A stretch of 64,000 bases of DNA from Acetatifactor muris (GTDB taxonomy: Bacteria; Bacillota; Clostridia; Lachnospirales; Lachnospiraceae), in contig NZ_JANJZD010000014.1 of the NCBI RefSeq assembly GCF_024623325.1, forward strand, positions 1 to 64,000, in the 5' to 3' direction. Below are positions 27,761 through 37,088 of this stretch, piece by piece. The notes under the pieces were generated by a model. It made no database searches. It had not been told where the DNA came from and saw only the letters and a list, made by a program, of their open reading frames with translations. Every line of letters begins with the position of its first letter. Position 1 is the stretch's first letter. Made by a program: the position numbers and the translations under genes.

Positions 27761-28789
27761 CTATTTGCTCCTATGAATCAACGTCAGAATCAACTGCTTC
27801 AGAAACGTATGCTCACCCGGGAATCCGTCCAGAATTGCGGCGGCTTCCAGGGAAAGCTTCTCCACATCCGCCTTTGACTGTTCCATCCCCTTCAGCGTCA
27901 CATAGGTCTGCTTGTGATTCTGGGCGTCGCTTCCCACAGGTTTTCCCAGCTCTCTGCTGTCCCCCACCACATCCAGAATATCATCCTGAATCTGAAACGC
28001 AATTCCGATGTCTGCCGCACATTTTTCGATATCCGCAACCTGCTCCTCCGAAGCGCCGGCCAGAATCGCCCCCACCATCATGGCCGCCTGAATCAGGGCA
28101 GCGGTCTTATACCGGTGAATAAACAGAAGCTTCTCCTCTGTCATCTCTTCCGGTTTTCCGCCTTCGGCCAGGATATCCACAGTCTGACCGCCGATCATAC
28201 CGCCGGCTCCCGCTTTCCCCGCCAGCACGGACAGGGCCCGCCATATCCGCATCATCCGGGAGAGCGCCTCCCTGTCGGAATGCTCCCCGGCCGGCTTCCC
28301 GCCATCCGGACAGTTTCCGGCCGCTGCCTTTCCCTCCCCGGCAGAAGCATCGAAGAAGCTGCCGCACTCTCCCCCCGGACATTTCGCCGCTTTCAGCGCC
28401 GTCTCAAAGGCATAATTCAGCAGGCCGTCTCCAGCCAGAATCCCCATGGCATCCCCATATACATACCAGGTGGTCTCTCTGCCTCTGCGGTATTGGTCAT
28501 TGTCCATGGCCGGCAAATCATCGTGAACCAGAGAGTAGGTGTGAATCATCTCGATGGCAGCCATAAAGCAGCCGATGACATATTCGTCTGTTCCGCCGCA
28601 CATCCGATAGGTCTCCCGCATCAAAATGGGACGCAGCCGCTTTCCTCCTGCGGTGAGACTGTAATTCATGGCTTCGAAAAGCTCCCGCTGCAGCCCTGTC
28701 TCCTCCGGCAGAAAACGCCGCAGTATCTCTTCCGCCTCTCCGGCGGCCTCTTTCAGCCTGCTGTCAAATTCATTCGTATTCATGCTCAA
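27761..28789 (-). CDS. ispA: Polyprenyl (farnesyl/geranyl) diphosphate synthase
   Basis: 342 residues against about 295 in relatives. First Asp-rich motif VHDDLPAMDND, second FQIQDDILDVVGD, and a GGKRLRP start motif. The extra length is an Ala/Gly/Cys-rich insertion of about 45 residues (from about residue 131, KCPGGECGSFFDASAGEG to GEHSDREALS) between these motifs. It condenses isopentenyl diphosphate units for quinone, undecaprenyl and related lipids. It overlaps xseB by 20 bp. Confidence 0.94.
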   Translation of the reverse strand: MSMNTNEFDSRLKEAAGEAEEILRRFLPEETGLQRELFEAMNYSLTAGGKRLRPILMRETYRMCGGTDEYVIGCFMAAIEMIHTYSLVHDDLPAMDNDQYRRGRETTWYVYGDAMGILAGDGLLNYAFETALKAAKCPGGECGSFFDASAGEGKAAAGNCPDGGKPAGEHSDREALSRMMRIWRALSVLAGKAGAGGMIGGQTVDILAEGGKPEEMTEEKLLFIHRYKTAALIQAAMMVGAILAGASEEQVADIEKCAADIGIAFQIQDDILDVVGDSRELGKPVGSDAQNHKQTYVTLKGMEQSKADVEKLSLEAAAILDGFPGEHTFLKQLILTLIHRSK

Positions 28790-29000
28790 ATTCCTCCAGC
28801 TGTCCTTCGCCGCTCAGTTTCAGCACCTGCTTCTCCACCCGGTCAATCTGGTCATTGCAGCGCTTTAAAAGTGCCATTCCCTCGCTGTAGACCTGAAAAG
28901 CCGCCTCCAGCGAAATATCGTCCCGCTCCAGTTCTTCCGTCAGTTCCTCCAGCCTGGCAAAATTCTCCTCCAGCCCGGGTTTTTTTGTCTCTTTACCCAT
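28770..29000 (-). CDS. xseB: Exodeoxyribonuclease VII small subunit
   Basis: 76 residues. LEENFARLEELTEELERDDISLEAAFQVYSEGMALLKRCN matches the two-helix hairpin of XseB with the conserved ER/LE spacing. It forms the ExoVII complex with XseA for single-strand DNA degradation. It is co-transcribed between xseA and ispA and overlaps ispA. Confidence 0.95.
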   Translation of the reverse strand: MGKETKKPGLEENFARLEELTEELERDDISLEAAFQVYSEGMALLKRCNDQIDRVEKQVLKLSGEGQLEEFEHEYE

Positions 29001-29059
29001 TTTTTTCCTCTATCTTAGTTCCGCCGCTGTCTTAGTTCCGCTGCTGCCCCACTGCTGTC

Positions 29060-30292
29060 TTATTCCATAATTGCTGTCACCTGTGCCCCAATGCGGCCGT
29101 CCTTCACCCGGACAGTCAGTTGGCTGCCTTCCTTCACCTGTTTCACGGAGCGGATATTGTGTCCCTCTCCGTCCTCCACATAGGCATATCCGCTGTTCAG
29201 CTTCTCCAGCGGGGAAAGTCCCTTCATTCTCTCAATATACAGCGCCAGCTCATGACGCTTTTTTTCCAGAAGGCGTTCCATTCTCTCCTGCAGCCGTTCC
29301 TCCAGAGAAATCGTCTGCATCTTCCGCTCTCTGATTCGTCCCGCCGGGCTGAACGCTTTCAGCCGCAGCTCCACATACCGGGCCTGTCCGCGTTTCTCCT
29401 CTATTTTCCGCATGATCAGGCGTTCCAGCGTATCCCTGAAGGCTGCCATTTCTCCTGAGATTTCCCGAATATCTGTCACTGCCAGTTCCGCTGCCGCGGA
29501 AGGGGTAGGCGCCCGCAGGTCTGCCACAAAATCCGCAATGGTGGTATCGGTCTCATGCCCCACCGCGGAAATCACCGGCACGGAACAGTCGAAAATCGCC
29601 TGAGCCACTTCTCTCTCATTGAAGGCCCAGAGATCCTCCATAGAGCCGCCGCCCCGTCCCACAATCATCACATCTACTTTAAGCCTCTCCAGCGCCCGGA
29701 TGCCTCTCACAATGCCCGGCACAGCCTCGCTGCCCTGTACGGCAGCCGGATACAGAATAATCTGGACATATGGATTTCTCCTGCCCGCAATCTGGATAAT
29801 GTCCCGCACAGCCGCGCCGGTGTCCGCTGTGACCACTCCCAGAGTCCGGATAAACCTGGGGATGGGCCGCTTATATTCCGGAGCGAACATGCCGCATTCC
29901 TCCAGCTCTCTCTTGAGCTGTTCAAATTTTTCATATAAAAGTCCGCTTCCGTCCGGCACAATCTCTTTTGCATAGAGCTGGTATTTACCATCCCGCTCAT
30001 ACACATCCACATTTCCGCCCACAATGACCTGCTGCCCGTCAGACATACGAAAAGAGAGACCTGAACGACTGCCCGCAAACATGACGCAGCCTATGGTCCC
30101 TTTGGAATCCTTCAGCGTAAAATAAATATGTCCTGAAGAATGATACTTGCAGTTGCTCACCTCTCCCTTCACGAAGAGACCCCGCATAAAATAATCCTGC
30201 GAGAACATATTCTTAATGTAGGAATTTACCTGTCCTACCGTATAAACATTACGAATCTCAATCACCCGGCTTCTGAAAGCCTCCATTAACAT
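29060..30292 (-). CDS. xseA: Exodeoxyribonuclease VII large subunit
   Basis: 410 residues. N-terminal OB fold (VYTVGQVNSYIKNMFSQD ... FVKGEVSNCKYHSSGHIYFTLKD), then the catalytic domain with VIGRGGGSMEDLWAFNE and SAVGHETDTTIADFVADLRAPTPSAAAE. The C-terminal coiled coil ends GYAYVEDG. The ATG at 30292 overlaps the nusB stop; a second ATG at 30286 is also possible. Confidence 0.97.
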   Translation of the reverse strand: MLMEAFRSRVIEIRNVYTVGQVNSYIKNMFSQDYFMRGLFVKGEVSNCKYHSSGHIYFTLKDSKGTIGCVMFAGSRSGLSFRMSDGQQVIVGGNVDVYERDGKYQLYAKEIVPDGSGLLYEKFEQLKRELEECGMFAPEYKRPIPRFIRTLGVVTADTGAAVRDIIQIAGRRNPYVQIILYPAAVQGSEAVPGIVRGIRALERLKVDVMIVGRGGGSMEDLWAFNEREVAQAIFDCSVPVISAVGHETDTTIADFVADLRAPTPSAAAELAVTDIREISGEMAAFRDTLERLIMRKIEEKRGQARYVELRLKAFSPAGRIRERKMQTISLEERLQERMERLLEKKRHELALYIERMKGLSPLEKLNSGYAYVEDGEGHNIRSVKQVKEGSQLTVRVKDGRIGAQVTAIME

Positions 30293-30705
30293 GGAGCCTT
30301 ATCCAATTTTACAATTTTGGCCAGAATAGCGTTCACAAAGCCGCCGGCATTGTCCTGCCCATATTCTTTCGCCAGTTCCACTGCCTCATCGATGGCAACC
30401 CCTGCGGGGATGTCCGCGTCAAACCGCAGCTCATACACAGCCAGGCGAAGCACTGCCAGCTCCACCTTGCCCATCCGGGAAGTCTCCCACCCTACCGTAT
30501 TCTCATCGATCAGTCTGTCTATCTCGGGAATCAGCTCCCTGACAGCCTGGCACCGTGCTTCTATATAATCTGCGTCCTTCCTGGAACTGATATCTTCATT
30601 GTTCTCCAGAAAGAGCCTCATCTGTCTCGGCATATCTCCTGCTTCGTGAAATTCCACCTGAAACAAAAGTCTGAATACCTGTTCTCTCTGCTCGTGTCTT
30701 CCCAT
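30286..30705 (-). CDS. nusB: Transcription antitermination factor NusB
   Basis: 139 residues. RQMR and LFQVEFHEAG near the N-terminus bind boxA RNA by homology; the C-terminal NusB signature is LAVYELRFDADIPAGVAIDEAVELAKEYGQDNAGGFVNAILAKI. It acts in rRNA operon antitermination with NusE. It is the usual neighbour of the Asp23 gene upstream and of xseA downstream. Confidence 0.97.
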   Translation of the reverse strand: MGRHEQREQVFRLLFQVEFHEAGDMPRQMRLFLENNEDISSRKDADYIEARCQAVRELIPEIDRLIDENTVGWETSRMGKVELAVLRLAVYELRFDADIPAGVAIDEAVELAKEYGQDNAGGFVNAILAKIVKLDKAPC

Positions 30706-30769
30706 GATACACTTCCTGCCGTTATCTGTGATTTCTTTTTGCTCTGTGCCTTCGGTCAGACGTTTCCCG

Positions 30770-31147
30770 CTATTTCACCTTCACGCCCGCAATGCGGATA
30801 TTGACATCAGCACAGCTTAAACCAGTCATATTCTCAATGGCGGCCTTTACTTTTCCCTGCACCTGATGACAGGTGGCCGGAATGCTGTAGCCATACTCCA
30901 TGATCAGAGCCAGATCAACCTTCACTCTGCGGTCCGCCACCGTCACTCTCACGCCTCTTGCAAGTTTCTTCATACCCACCCTGCTGATAAGCTCACCGGT
31001 AATATTCCCGGCCATGGAACTGACACCCTCCACTTCCATGGCGGCCAACGAGGCAATCATTGCCACCACATCATCTGCAATCTGTACCACGCCTACGCTT
31101 TTCTCCTCGTTCAGTACCACAGAACCGTTCTCTCTTTCTTTTTCCAT
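30770..31147 (-). CDS. Asp23/Gls24 family envelope stress protein
   Basis: 125 residues from MEKERENGSVV at 31147; a longer frame to 31222 overlaps the upstream gene and is less likely. IADDVVAMIASLAAMEVEGVSSMAG and GVRVTVADRRVKVDLALIMEYGYSIP are the Asp23 signatures. Cytoplasmic membrane-associated proteins of this family respond to cell-envelope stress. It is commonly next to nusB in Clostridia. Confidence 0.92.
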   Translation of the reverse strand: MEKERENGSVVLNEEKSVGVVQIADDVVAMIASLAAMEVEGVSSMAGNITGELISRVGMKKLARGVRVTVADRRVKVDLALIMEYGYSIPATCHQVQGKVKAAIENMTGLSCADVNIRIAGVKVK

Positions 31148-31214
31148 AATATACCATGCCTTTCCTTCAGCTCTGAATATACTTTTACAGATACTATCCA
31201 GTATACCACATTCC

Positions 31215-32477
31215 CTACTCATTTGTCACCCAAAATGTCAGTGACAGCTGCTTTTCATTTTGAGCATATGCAATTCTGCTCTCACCGTCATTCAGATAAT
31301 CAAAAATTTCCTGACCCTCTACCAGCGCATGCAGGATTTCTTCGTAGCAGGCGGTATCAGCACATTTGATGGTCACGTCCTGCTTTCCGCGCTCCGCTGC
31401 TCCTGAAAACAAAGCCGCCATCTGTTCCCTGTCATAGGACTGAAACAGCGCGCCCTCCCGCACATAATAATTGGCCGCCACAGCAGTACACACCGGCATC
31501 GGAATCTCGTCACTGATGGAGTGGGTGCGCAGGAGCTCCTCCGTGGTCACGTTCAGATAATCATAGTTGATTTCCGGCATGGCATTGTGCACATCCTCCC
31601 CCGGCCGGGTATCCTCCATCTGATAGGACACATCCCCCCAGGTGGCATCCATATAATAATATTCTCCGTCCACCTTCACCAGGTTCCAGGCATGCCCTTC
31701 TCCGGTCTCCACCAGCCCCAGCACCAGCGTGCACTCCACCCCCAGCCTGTTGAGCAGATACTGGGCCGCTTTCGCATATCCCTGACACACAGAAGCATGA
31801 TGAATGAAAACCGAATAGATATTCTGATTATCGGGAGCATTCATATCATAGTCCGTATTGCGGATTATGGTATCGTATACATATTTCACTTTCTCGTACT
31901 CACCTGCATTCCCGTCTATACCTGCCAGAATCTGCTCCGCGGCAGCCAGTATTTCTTCACTGCGCACTGCCGCCGTGTCCACATCCATATTATACGTTCC
32001 GGAAAACTCAATGGAAGTGAGCCTGTCCCCTCTGGTATATTTCGTGTAGGAATATCCTTCCACGTAAAACAGCTCCGGGTGGTCGCTCAAAACACATTGA
32101 AAGATTCTGTCCACATCGGCCTCGTCCAGTCCTGCGTCAAATCCCTCTGTGTTCAGCTCCTCCTCTTCCCCATAACTCCCCAGAATCCGTTCCATGTCAT
32201 GATACCAAAGCTGTTCCGCTTCACTTAAGCTGTCATGGGCAAAGGAACCCGCCTCTTCCATCAGAAAGCATACTGCAGGAATCTCCGCTTCCTCCGAAGA
32301 CGCTTCCGAAGAGGGCTCTCCCTTATCTTCCTCTGAATCTTCTTCCGTCATACCCCAGGACAGAGCAAAATCCCTGGGAATATTATCCAGAATATTCGGG
32401 TCCGCACAACCTGTGAGCATCACACAAAACAACACCAGCCACAGGATATGCGGGTAATTACGCCTTCTTCGCCTCAT
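31215..32477 (-). CDS. Transglutaminase-like lipoprotein
   Basis: 420 residues. Signal peptide with lipobox LTGC (Cys about 24), then an acidic Ser/Glu linker (about 45-68). The transglutaminase-like core carries the triad Cys in SVCQGYAKA, His in EGHAWNLVKVDG and Asp in YYMDATWGD. It is an extracytoplasmic, membrane-anchored protein, perhaps a peptidase of wall or surface peptides; the substrate is unknown. It lies in the deoB-spoIVB run, 24 bp after prfC, which may only reflect co-transcription. Confidence 0.85.
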   Translation of the reverse strand: MRRRRRNYPHILWLVLFCVMLTGCADPNILDNIPRDFALSWGMTEEDSEEDKGEPSSEASSEEAEIPAVCFLMEEAGSFAHDSLSEAEQLWYHDMERILGSYGEEEELNTEGFDAGLDEADVDRIFQCVLSDHPELFYVEGYSYTKYTRGDRLTSIEFSGTYNMDVDTAAVRSEEILAAAEQILAGIDGNAGEYEKVKYVYDTIIRNTDYDMNAPDNQNIYSVFIHHASVCQGYAKAAQYLLNRLGVECTLVLGLVETGEGHAWNLVKVDGEYYYMDATWGDVSYQMEDTRPGEDVHNAMPEINYDYLNVTTEELLRTHSISDEIPMPVCTAVAANYYVREGALFQSYDREQMAALFSGAAERGKQDVTIKCADTACYEEILHALVEGQEIFDYLNDGESRIAYAQNEKQLSLTFWVTNE

Positions 32478-32501
32478 CTGCAGGCTCCCCCTTTACCTCG
32501 C

Positions 32502-34097
32502 TTAATTTCTGCTGAATTCTGTCAGGACCAGTCCCTTATTCCTGTCCAGCGTCATGCCGATACTCCAGGAATTCACGAACAGCAGCAGCGGATTTCCTTT
32601 CATGTCCTTCACCTTTTTCATATCGGAAGTTCCGCTGAGCCTGCCGATATCCACTTCATCCTTGTTCTCAATCCAGCGAATATGCTCATAGGGCAGATTC
32701 TCCAGACGGATTTCCACATTGTATTCGTTCTCCAGCCTGTACTTCAGAACGTCAAACTGCAGCACGCCCACCACGCCCACAATGATTTCCTCCAGACCTG
32801 TGTTGAATTCCTGGAAAATCTGGATGGCGCCCTCCTGGGCAATCTGCTCTATCCCTTTGACAAACTGCTTCCGCTTCATGGTATCCATCTGGCGCACCCT
32901 GGCAAAATGCTCCGGCGCAAAGGTGGGAATCCCCTCGTACTGGAATTTCTCCTTCGGCATGCACAGGGTATCTCCAATGGAGAAAATTCCGGGATCAAAC
33001 ACACCGATAATATCTCCTGCATACGCCTCACTCAGTATCTTCCTGTCATCTGCCATGATCTGCTGTGGCTGGGAAAGCCGCATAACCCTGCCCCCCTGTA
33101 CATGTCGCACTTCCATCTGTGCGTCAAATCTGCCGGAACAGATACGCATAAACGCAATACGGTCTCTGTGCGCCCTGTTCATATTGGCCTGAATCTTGAA
33201 TACAAAAGCGCTGAACTGATTTTCCCCGGGCTCTATCAGCCCTATATCCGATCTTCTTGGAAGAGGGGTGGTGGTCATCTTCAGGAAATGCTTCAGGAAA
33301 ATTTCCACCCCGAAATTTGTCAGCGCCGATCCAAAACACACCGGCGTCAGATTCCCGGCCCGAACTGCATCCAGATCAAATTCCGCGCCCGCGCCGTCCA
33401 GAAGGTCCATTTCCTCCAGCAGCCTGTCCACCGCATTGTCTCCGATTGCCTGCCGCAGATCCGCCTGGTTCTCCAGCATAATCTCCGTGGCAGTCCCTTC
33501 TTTCGTCCCCTTCTCCGTGTCGGAATAAGAGATGACACATTTATTCTCTCTGTCGTAAACGCCTTTGAATTCCTTTCCCGATCCGATGGGCCAGTTCAGA
33601 GGACAAGTGGCGATCCCCAGCTCCTTCTCAATATCGTCCAGCAGATCAAAGGTATCGTTGGCATCCCGGTCCAGCTTATTGATAAACGTAAAAATGGGAA
33701 TCTTCCGCATGACACAGACCTTGAACAGCTTCCTGGTCTGGGCCTCCACACCTTTGGAAGCATCGATTACCATCACGGCAGAGTCCGCCGCCATCAGTGT
33801 GCGATAAGTGTCCTCGGAGAAATCCTGATGCCCGGGCGTGTCCAATATATTGATACAATAGCCGCCGTACTCAAACTGCAGCACGGAGGAGGTGACGGAA
33901 ATTCCCCTCTCCTTCTCTATCTCCATCCAGTCGGAGACGGCATGCCTGGCAGTGGCCTTCCCCTTGACACTCCCAGCCAGATTGATGGCGCCGCCGTACA
34001 GCAGAAACTTCTCCGTAAGCGTAGTCTTCCCCGCGTCAGGGTGAGAAATAATCGCAAACGTACGGCGGCGGTTAATTTCTTCCGTATAATCGTTCAT
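32502..34097 (-). CDS. prfC: Peptide chain release factor 3
   Basis: 531 residues from MNDYTEEINRRRTF at 34097, with GGAGG upstream; an ATG at 34115, immediately after the deoB stop, is the alternative. G1 ISHPDAGKTTLTEKF, switch II ILDTPGHQDFSED, G4 INKLDRD, and the RF3-specific C-terminal domains. This GTPase recycles RF1/RF2 after termination. Confidence 0.96.
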   Translation of the reverse strand: MNDYTEEINRRRTFAIISHPDAGKTTLTEKFLLYGGAINLAGSVKGKATARHAVSDWMEIEKERGISVTSSVLQFEYGGYCINILDTPGHQDFSEDTYRTLMAADSAVMVIDASKGVEAQTRKLFKVCVMRKIPIFTFINKLDRDANDTFDLLDDIEKELGIATCPLNWPIGSGKEFKGVYDRENKCVISYSDTEKGTKEGTATEIMLENQADLRQAIGDNAVDRLLEEMDLLDGAGAEFDLDAVRAGNLTPVCFGSALTNFGVEIFLKHFLKMTTTPLPRRSDIGLIEPGENQFSAFVFKIQANMNRAHRDRIAFMRICSGRFDAQMEVRHVQGGRVMRLSQPQQIMADDRKILSEAYAGDIIGVFDPGIFSIGDTLCMPKEKFQYEGIPTFAPEHFARVRQMDTMKRKQFVKGIEQIAQEGAIQIFQEFNTGLEEIIVGVVGVLQFDVLKYRLENEYNVEIRLENLPYEHIRWIENKDEVDIGRLSGTSDMKKVKDMKGNPLLLFVNSWSIGMTLDRNKGLVLTEFSRN

Positions 34098-34115
34098 CTG
34101 TTTATAAACCTCCAT

Positions 34116-35345
34116 CTATAGTCCTTCATTTCCGCTCTGCTGACACTTTTCCGGAATCCGGGACGGCGTGACTGCTTCTCTGTACTGCAGCATGGATTCT
34201 CCCTCAAAGGCCGGTGTAATCCCGAAATAATCCAGCACTGTGGCACCGATGTCGGCGAAGGTCTTCCGTGTGCCCAGATTGGCAGGCGCAATCTTCGGTC
34301 CATACATGAGGAAAGGAGTGTATTCTCTGGTGTGGTCTGTAGTGGCCAGGTAACCCGGGTCACAGCCGTGGTCGGCGCTGATCATCAGAATGTCCTCCTC
34401 CCGCATTTTCCCAAGAATCTCCGGAAGCCAGTCGTCAAAGCGGCTTAATGCCTTCGCATAACCGTCTATGTCTCTGCGGTGCCCATACAGCATATCATAA
34501 TCCACCAGATTAATAAAGCATAATCCTTCAAAATCTCTGTCCAGATACTCCAGCGTCCTCTCCATACCTTCCTCGTTCCCGGAGGTATACACAGACTCGG
34601 TAATTCCCTTTCCGACAAAGATATCCTTTATTTTCCCCACACCAATCACCGTCTTCCCGTTTTCCGACAACTGGTCCAGCATGGTTGTGGAAGGCGGAAG
34701 AATGGAGAAGTCATGTCTGTGCGCAGTTCTGGTAAACTGTCCCCCGCAGGGACCCACAAAGGGACGGGCAATGACTCTTCCCACACCGTGTTCTCCCTGC
34801 AGAATCTCCCTGGCCATGCGGCAATATTCATAGAGCTGTTCCAGGGGAACGATTTCCTCGTGCGCCGCAATCTGGAACACACTGTCCGCCGAGGTGTATA
34901 CAATCAAATCACCGGTCCGCATATGTGCGTCCCCGTATTCCTGAATGACCGCCGTTCCGGAATAGGGCAGATTACACAGCACGCCCCTTCCTGTCCTCTT
35001 CCGGAAAGCGTCCAGCACCTCCTCCGGAAATCCTTCCGGATAGGTGGGCAGCGGCTTCGGAGAATACACGCCTGCAATCTCCCAGTGGCCGATAGTGGTA
35101 TCTTTCCCCCTGGAACGCTCTGTCATACGGGCAATCAGCGCCCTGTGAGTCTCTGTTTCCGCCATCTGCTTCACCTGCACACCGTCTATCTGGAACAATC
35201 CCAGATCCCCCATATTGGGCAGATGAAAGAACGGGCTGGAGGATACGGTTCTCAGCGTGTTCACATCCACATCGCCGTAAGAAACCGCATCCTCCATGGC
35301 ACCGATTCCGAAACTGTCCAGAATGATTAAAAATGCTCTTTTCAT
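34116..35345 (-). CDS. deoB: Phosphopentomutase
   Basis: 409 residues from MKRAFLIILDSFGIGAMEDA at 35345; upstream in-frame codons to 35423 run into the promoter and are excluded. Alkaline-phosphatase-fold metal ligands: ILDSFGIG (Asp), ISADHGCDPGY and TDHTREYTP. It interconverts ribose- and deoxyribose-1- and 5-phosphates in nucleoside salvage. First gene of the leftward housekeeping run. Confidence 0.96.
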   Translation of the reverse strand: MKRAFLIILDSFGIGAMEDAVSYGDVDVNTLRTVSSSPFFHLPNMGDLGLFQIDGVQVKQMAETETHRALIARMTERSRGKDTTIGHWEIAGVYSPKPLPTYPEGFPEEVLDAFRKRTGRGVLCNLPYSGTAVIQEYGDAHMRTGDLIVYTSADSVFQIAAHEEIVPLEQLYEYCRMAREILQGEHGVGRVIARPFVGPCGGQFTRTAHRHDFSILPPSTTMLDQLSENGKTVIGVGKIKDIFVGKGITESVYTSGNEEGMERTLEYLDRDFEGLCFINLVDYDMLYGHRRDIDGYAKALSRFDDWLPEILGKMREEDILMISADHGCDPGYLATTDHTREYTPFLMYGPKIAPANLGTRKTFADIGATVLDYFGITPAFEGESMLQYREAVTPSRIPEKCQQSGNEGL

Positions 35346-35421
35346 ATACTCTTCTGTCCTCTCAGCTGTAGCTTTTGTCCGATTATTGGCCATCCGGCCG
35401 TTTTCCGCCCTGAATAAGGTC

Positions 35422-35450
35422 ATTATAACATATCATTTCTTCTATGTAAA
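35422..35450 (-). promoter_or_regulatory. Promoter of deoB run
   Basis: On the minus strand, TTTACA (35445-35450), a 17-bp spacer, then TATAAT (35422-35427). It lies about 77 bp upstream of the deoB ATG and directly beyond the spoIIIAH stop codon, with no terminator between, so sporulation transcripts of spoIIIA could also read through into deoB. Confidence 0.85.
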
Positions 35451-35456
35451 ATAAAC

Positions 35457-36251
35457 TTATTTTTGATTTGCCACCGTGCTGATAATGATGTTCTCCGGAG
35501 ATACTTCCGTTTTGCGCTTTACGATATCTTCAATCTGCGCTCTCATCACATCGTCCAGAGCCGCCACATTTACCACCACATCCACGGCATCGCCGTTAAT
35601 GCTTACTACCACATCCTGAAATCCCTTGGCTTCCAGAAGGATTTCCGCAGCCGCTTCTTTTTCCGCAATGTCGGTCATTTCCACCATGCTGTCTACCGCC
35701 GCCTGCTTCTGGTCGTCGCTGAGTCCGGCACTGTTAATGATTTCCAGCAGGGTCTCCTTATTTTTCGCTCTGGTCTGTTCCTTCAGAAGCTTTGCGTCCG
35801 AAAGCATCGACACTCCCGGCGTGGAGGTAAACACCGCTTCCCCGGGAACTTCCCCTTCTTCCGGTGTAACGCCTGCCACTTCCCCTTCGGCTGTGCCTGA
35901 CACATCAGCCACCTCTCCTTCTGCCGTACCTGACACATCGGCCACTTCCATTTCGCTGTCCAGATAGTCGTCCGCAATGATGTTCGTATCTGTATCCAGA
36001 CTTTCAATATCTGTATATCCCGCCAGCAAATCTTCTTCCGATAAATCCAGCAGTCCGTCCAGTGTTTCGTTCTGGCTGATTATGCCGTCCGAGTCCACCG
36101 GACTGGCACTGCCCGTATCCGGGTTGTTGTCTTCTGTTGCCAGATATTCATCTTCCAGTCCATTACCCGCAAACTGCAGATAGCCTGCGATTGCAATCAT
36201 AATTGCCAGCGCTGTTATCATAAGCTGATTTTTCTTGATTAGGTTTTTCAC
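35457..36251 (-). CDS. spoIIIAH: SpoIIIAH, channel protein of the mother cell-forespore complex
   Basis: 264 residues. N-terminal membrane helix (LMITALAIMIAIAGYLQFA), a long acidic linker containing a near-perfect tandem repeat VADVSGTAEGE (about residues 103-124), and the C-terminal YscJ-like ring domain (from about 190, AEKEAAAEILLEAKGFQDVVVSINGDAVDVVVN). It docks with SpoIIQ in the forespore membrane. Last gene of the spoIIIA operon. Confidence 0.94.
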   Translation of the reverse strand: MKNLIKKNQLMITALAIMIAIAGYLQFAGNGLEDEYLATEDNNPDTGSASPVDSDGIISQNETLDGLLDLSEEDLLAGYTDIESLDTDTNIIADDYLDSEMEVADVSGTAEGEVADVSGTAEGEVAGVTPEEGEVPGEAVFTSTPGVSMLSDAKLLKEQTRAKNKETLLEIINSAGLSDDQKQAAVDSMVEMTDIAEKEAAAEILLEAKGFQDVVVSINGDAVDVVVNVAALDDVMRAQIEDIVKRKTEVSPENIIISTVANQK

Positions 36252-36340
36252 TTTGATTCCCCTCTTCGTGTTTTACTACTTCATTGTATGAGCCTTCCCG
36301 GGGATATATGCTTTTCCTTTTTTCAAAACAAAAGATATCC

Positions 36341-37018
36341 TCATTTTCCCTCCGTTTGGCTGTCCGCCTCCATCCGCACCACCTTTACCTTGTGCGCTTC
36401 CACGCCGAACAGGGCCTGCACGGTTTCCACAATCGTCCGGTTCACCGTTCCGATCCCTGCTCCCTCCGCCACTACCAGCACGCCTTCTATCTGAGGGGAC
36501 AGTGTCTTAATCACATAAGGTTCACTTGCGCCCCCTTCCGTGCGATACACCGTGTTCTCCCGGGAGTCTGTCTCGCTGATTATACGGGTTCCTCCCTGGG
36601 AGTCGCTTTCATGGGTGGAAGAGCGGCTCACCGGCTGCTCCTTTTCCACCACCAGTTCCCGGGAAGCTTTCAGGGTGATCATCACCTCCACCTTTCCAAC
36701 GCCTTCCATCTGAGACAGAAGTTCCGTCAGCCTCTCCTCCAGATGAGCGGCATATGCCTCGTCTGTATCCGCCGTCCTCCCGGTCTCCTGTCCGGCGGCT
36801 TCCGTCTCCCGGCCTCCGCTCCCCATTCCCACGTCCGCTGTCAGCTCACCGCCGACCCGCGCAGTCCCGTCGCTGTCGCTTTTTCTCCCGTCTTTTACCG
36901 GAAGTGCTATGATAATCAGCAGAATTCCCGCCAGTACCAGAATGATAAAATTATCTCTGCGAAACCATTTCCGGAACCCCTTTTCTTCCATCCATTTTTT
37001 CCAGTCCAAGTCCTTCAT
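36341..37018 (-). CDS. spoIIIAG: SpoIIIAG
   Basis: 225 residues: cytoplasmic start DWKKWMEEKGFRKWF, membrane helix (NFIILVLAGILLIIIALPV), then a ring-building-motif domain (KVEVMITLKASRELVVEKEQPVS ... VLVVAEGAGIGTVNRTIVETVQALFGVEAHKVKVV). It forms the large central ring of the SpoIIIA-SpoIIQ channel by family knowledge. Confidence 0.95.
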   Translation of the reverse strand: MKDLDWKKWMEEKGFRKWFRRDNFIILVLAGILLIIIALPVKDGRKSDSDGTARVGGELTADVGMGSGGRETEAAGQETGRTADTDEAYAAHLEERLTELLSQMEGVGKVEVMITLKASRELVVEKEQPVSRSSTHESDSQGGTRIISETDSRENTVYRTEGGASEPYVIKTLSPQIEGVLVVAEGAGIGTVNRTIVETVQALFGVEAHKVKVVRMEADSQTEGK

Positions 37019-37088
37019 CCTCTCCCGCCTTTCTCCTCGGAAATGTCTCTCCGCCGTCCAAAGTTTCCGCTTCCTTTTATCCGGGAGG

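Noticed and set aside
32448..34121. 557-residue plus-strand frame opposite prfC
   Set aside because: Antisense shadow of a well-supported gene; no motifs, no ribosome binding site.
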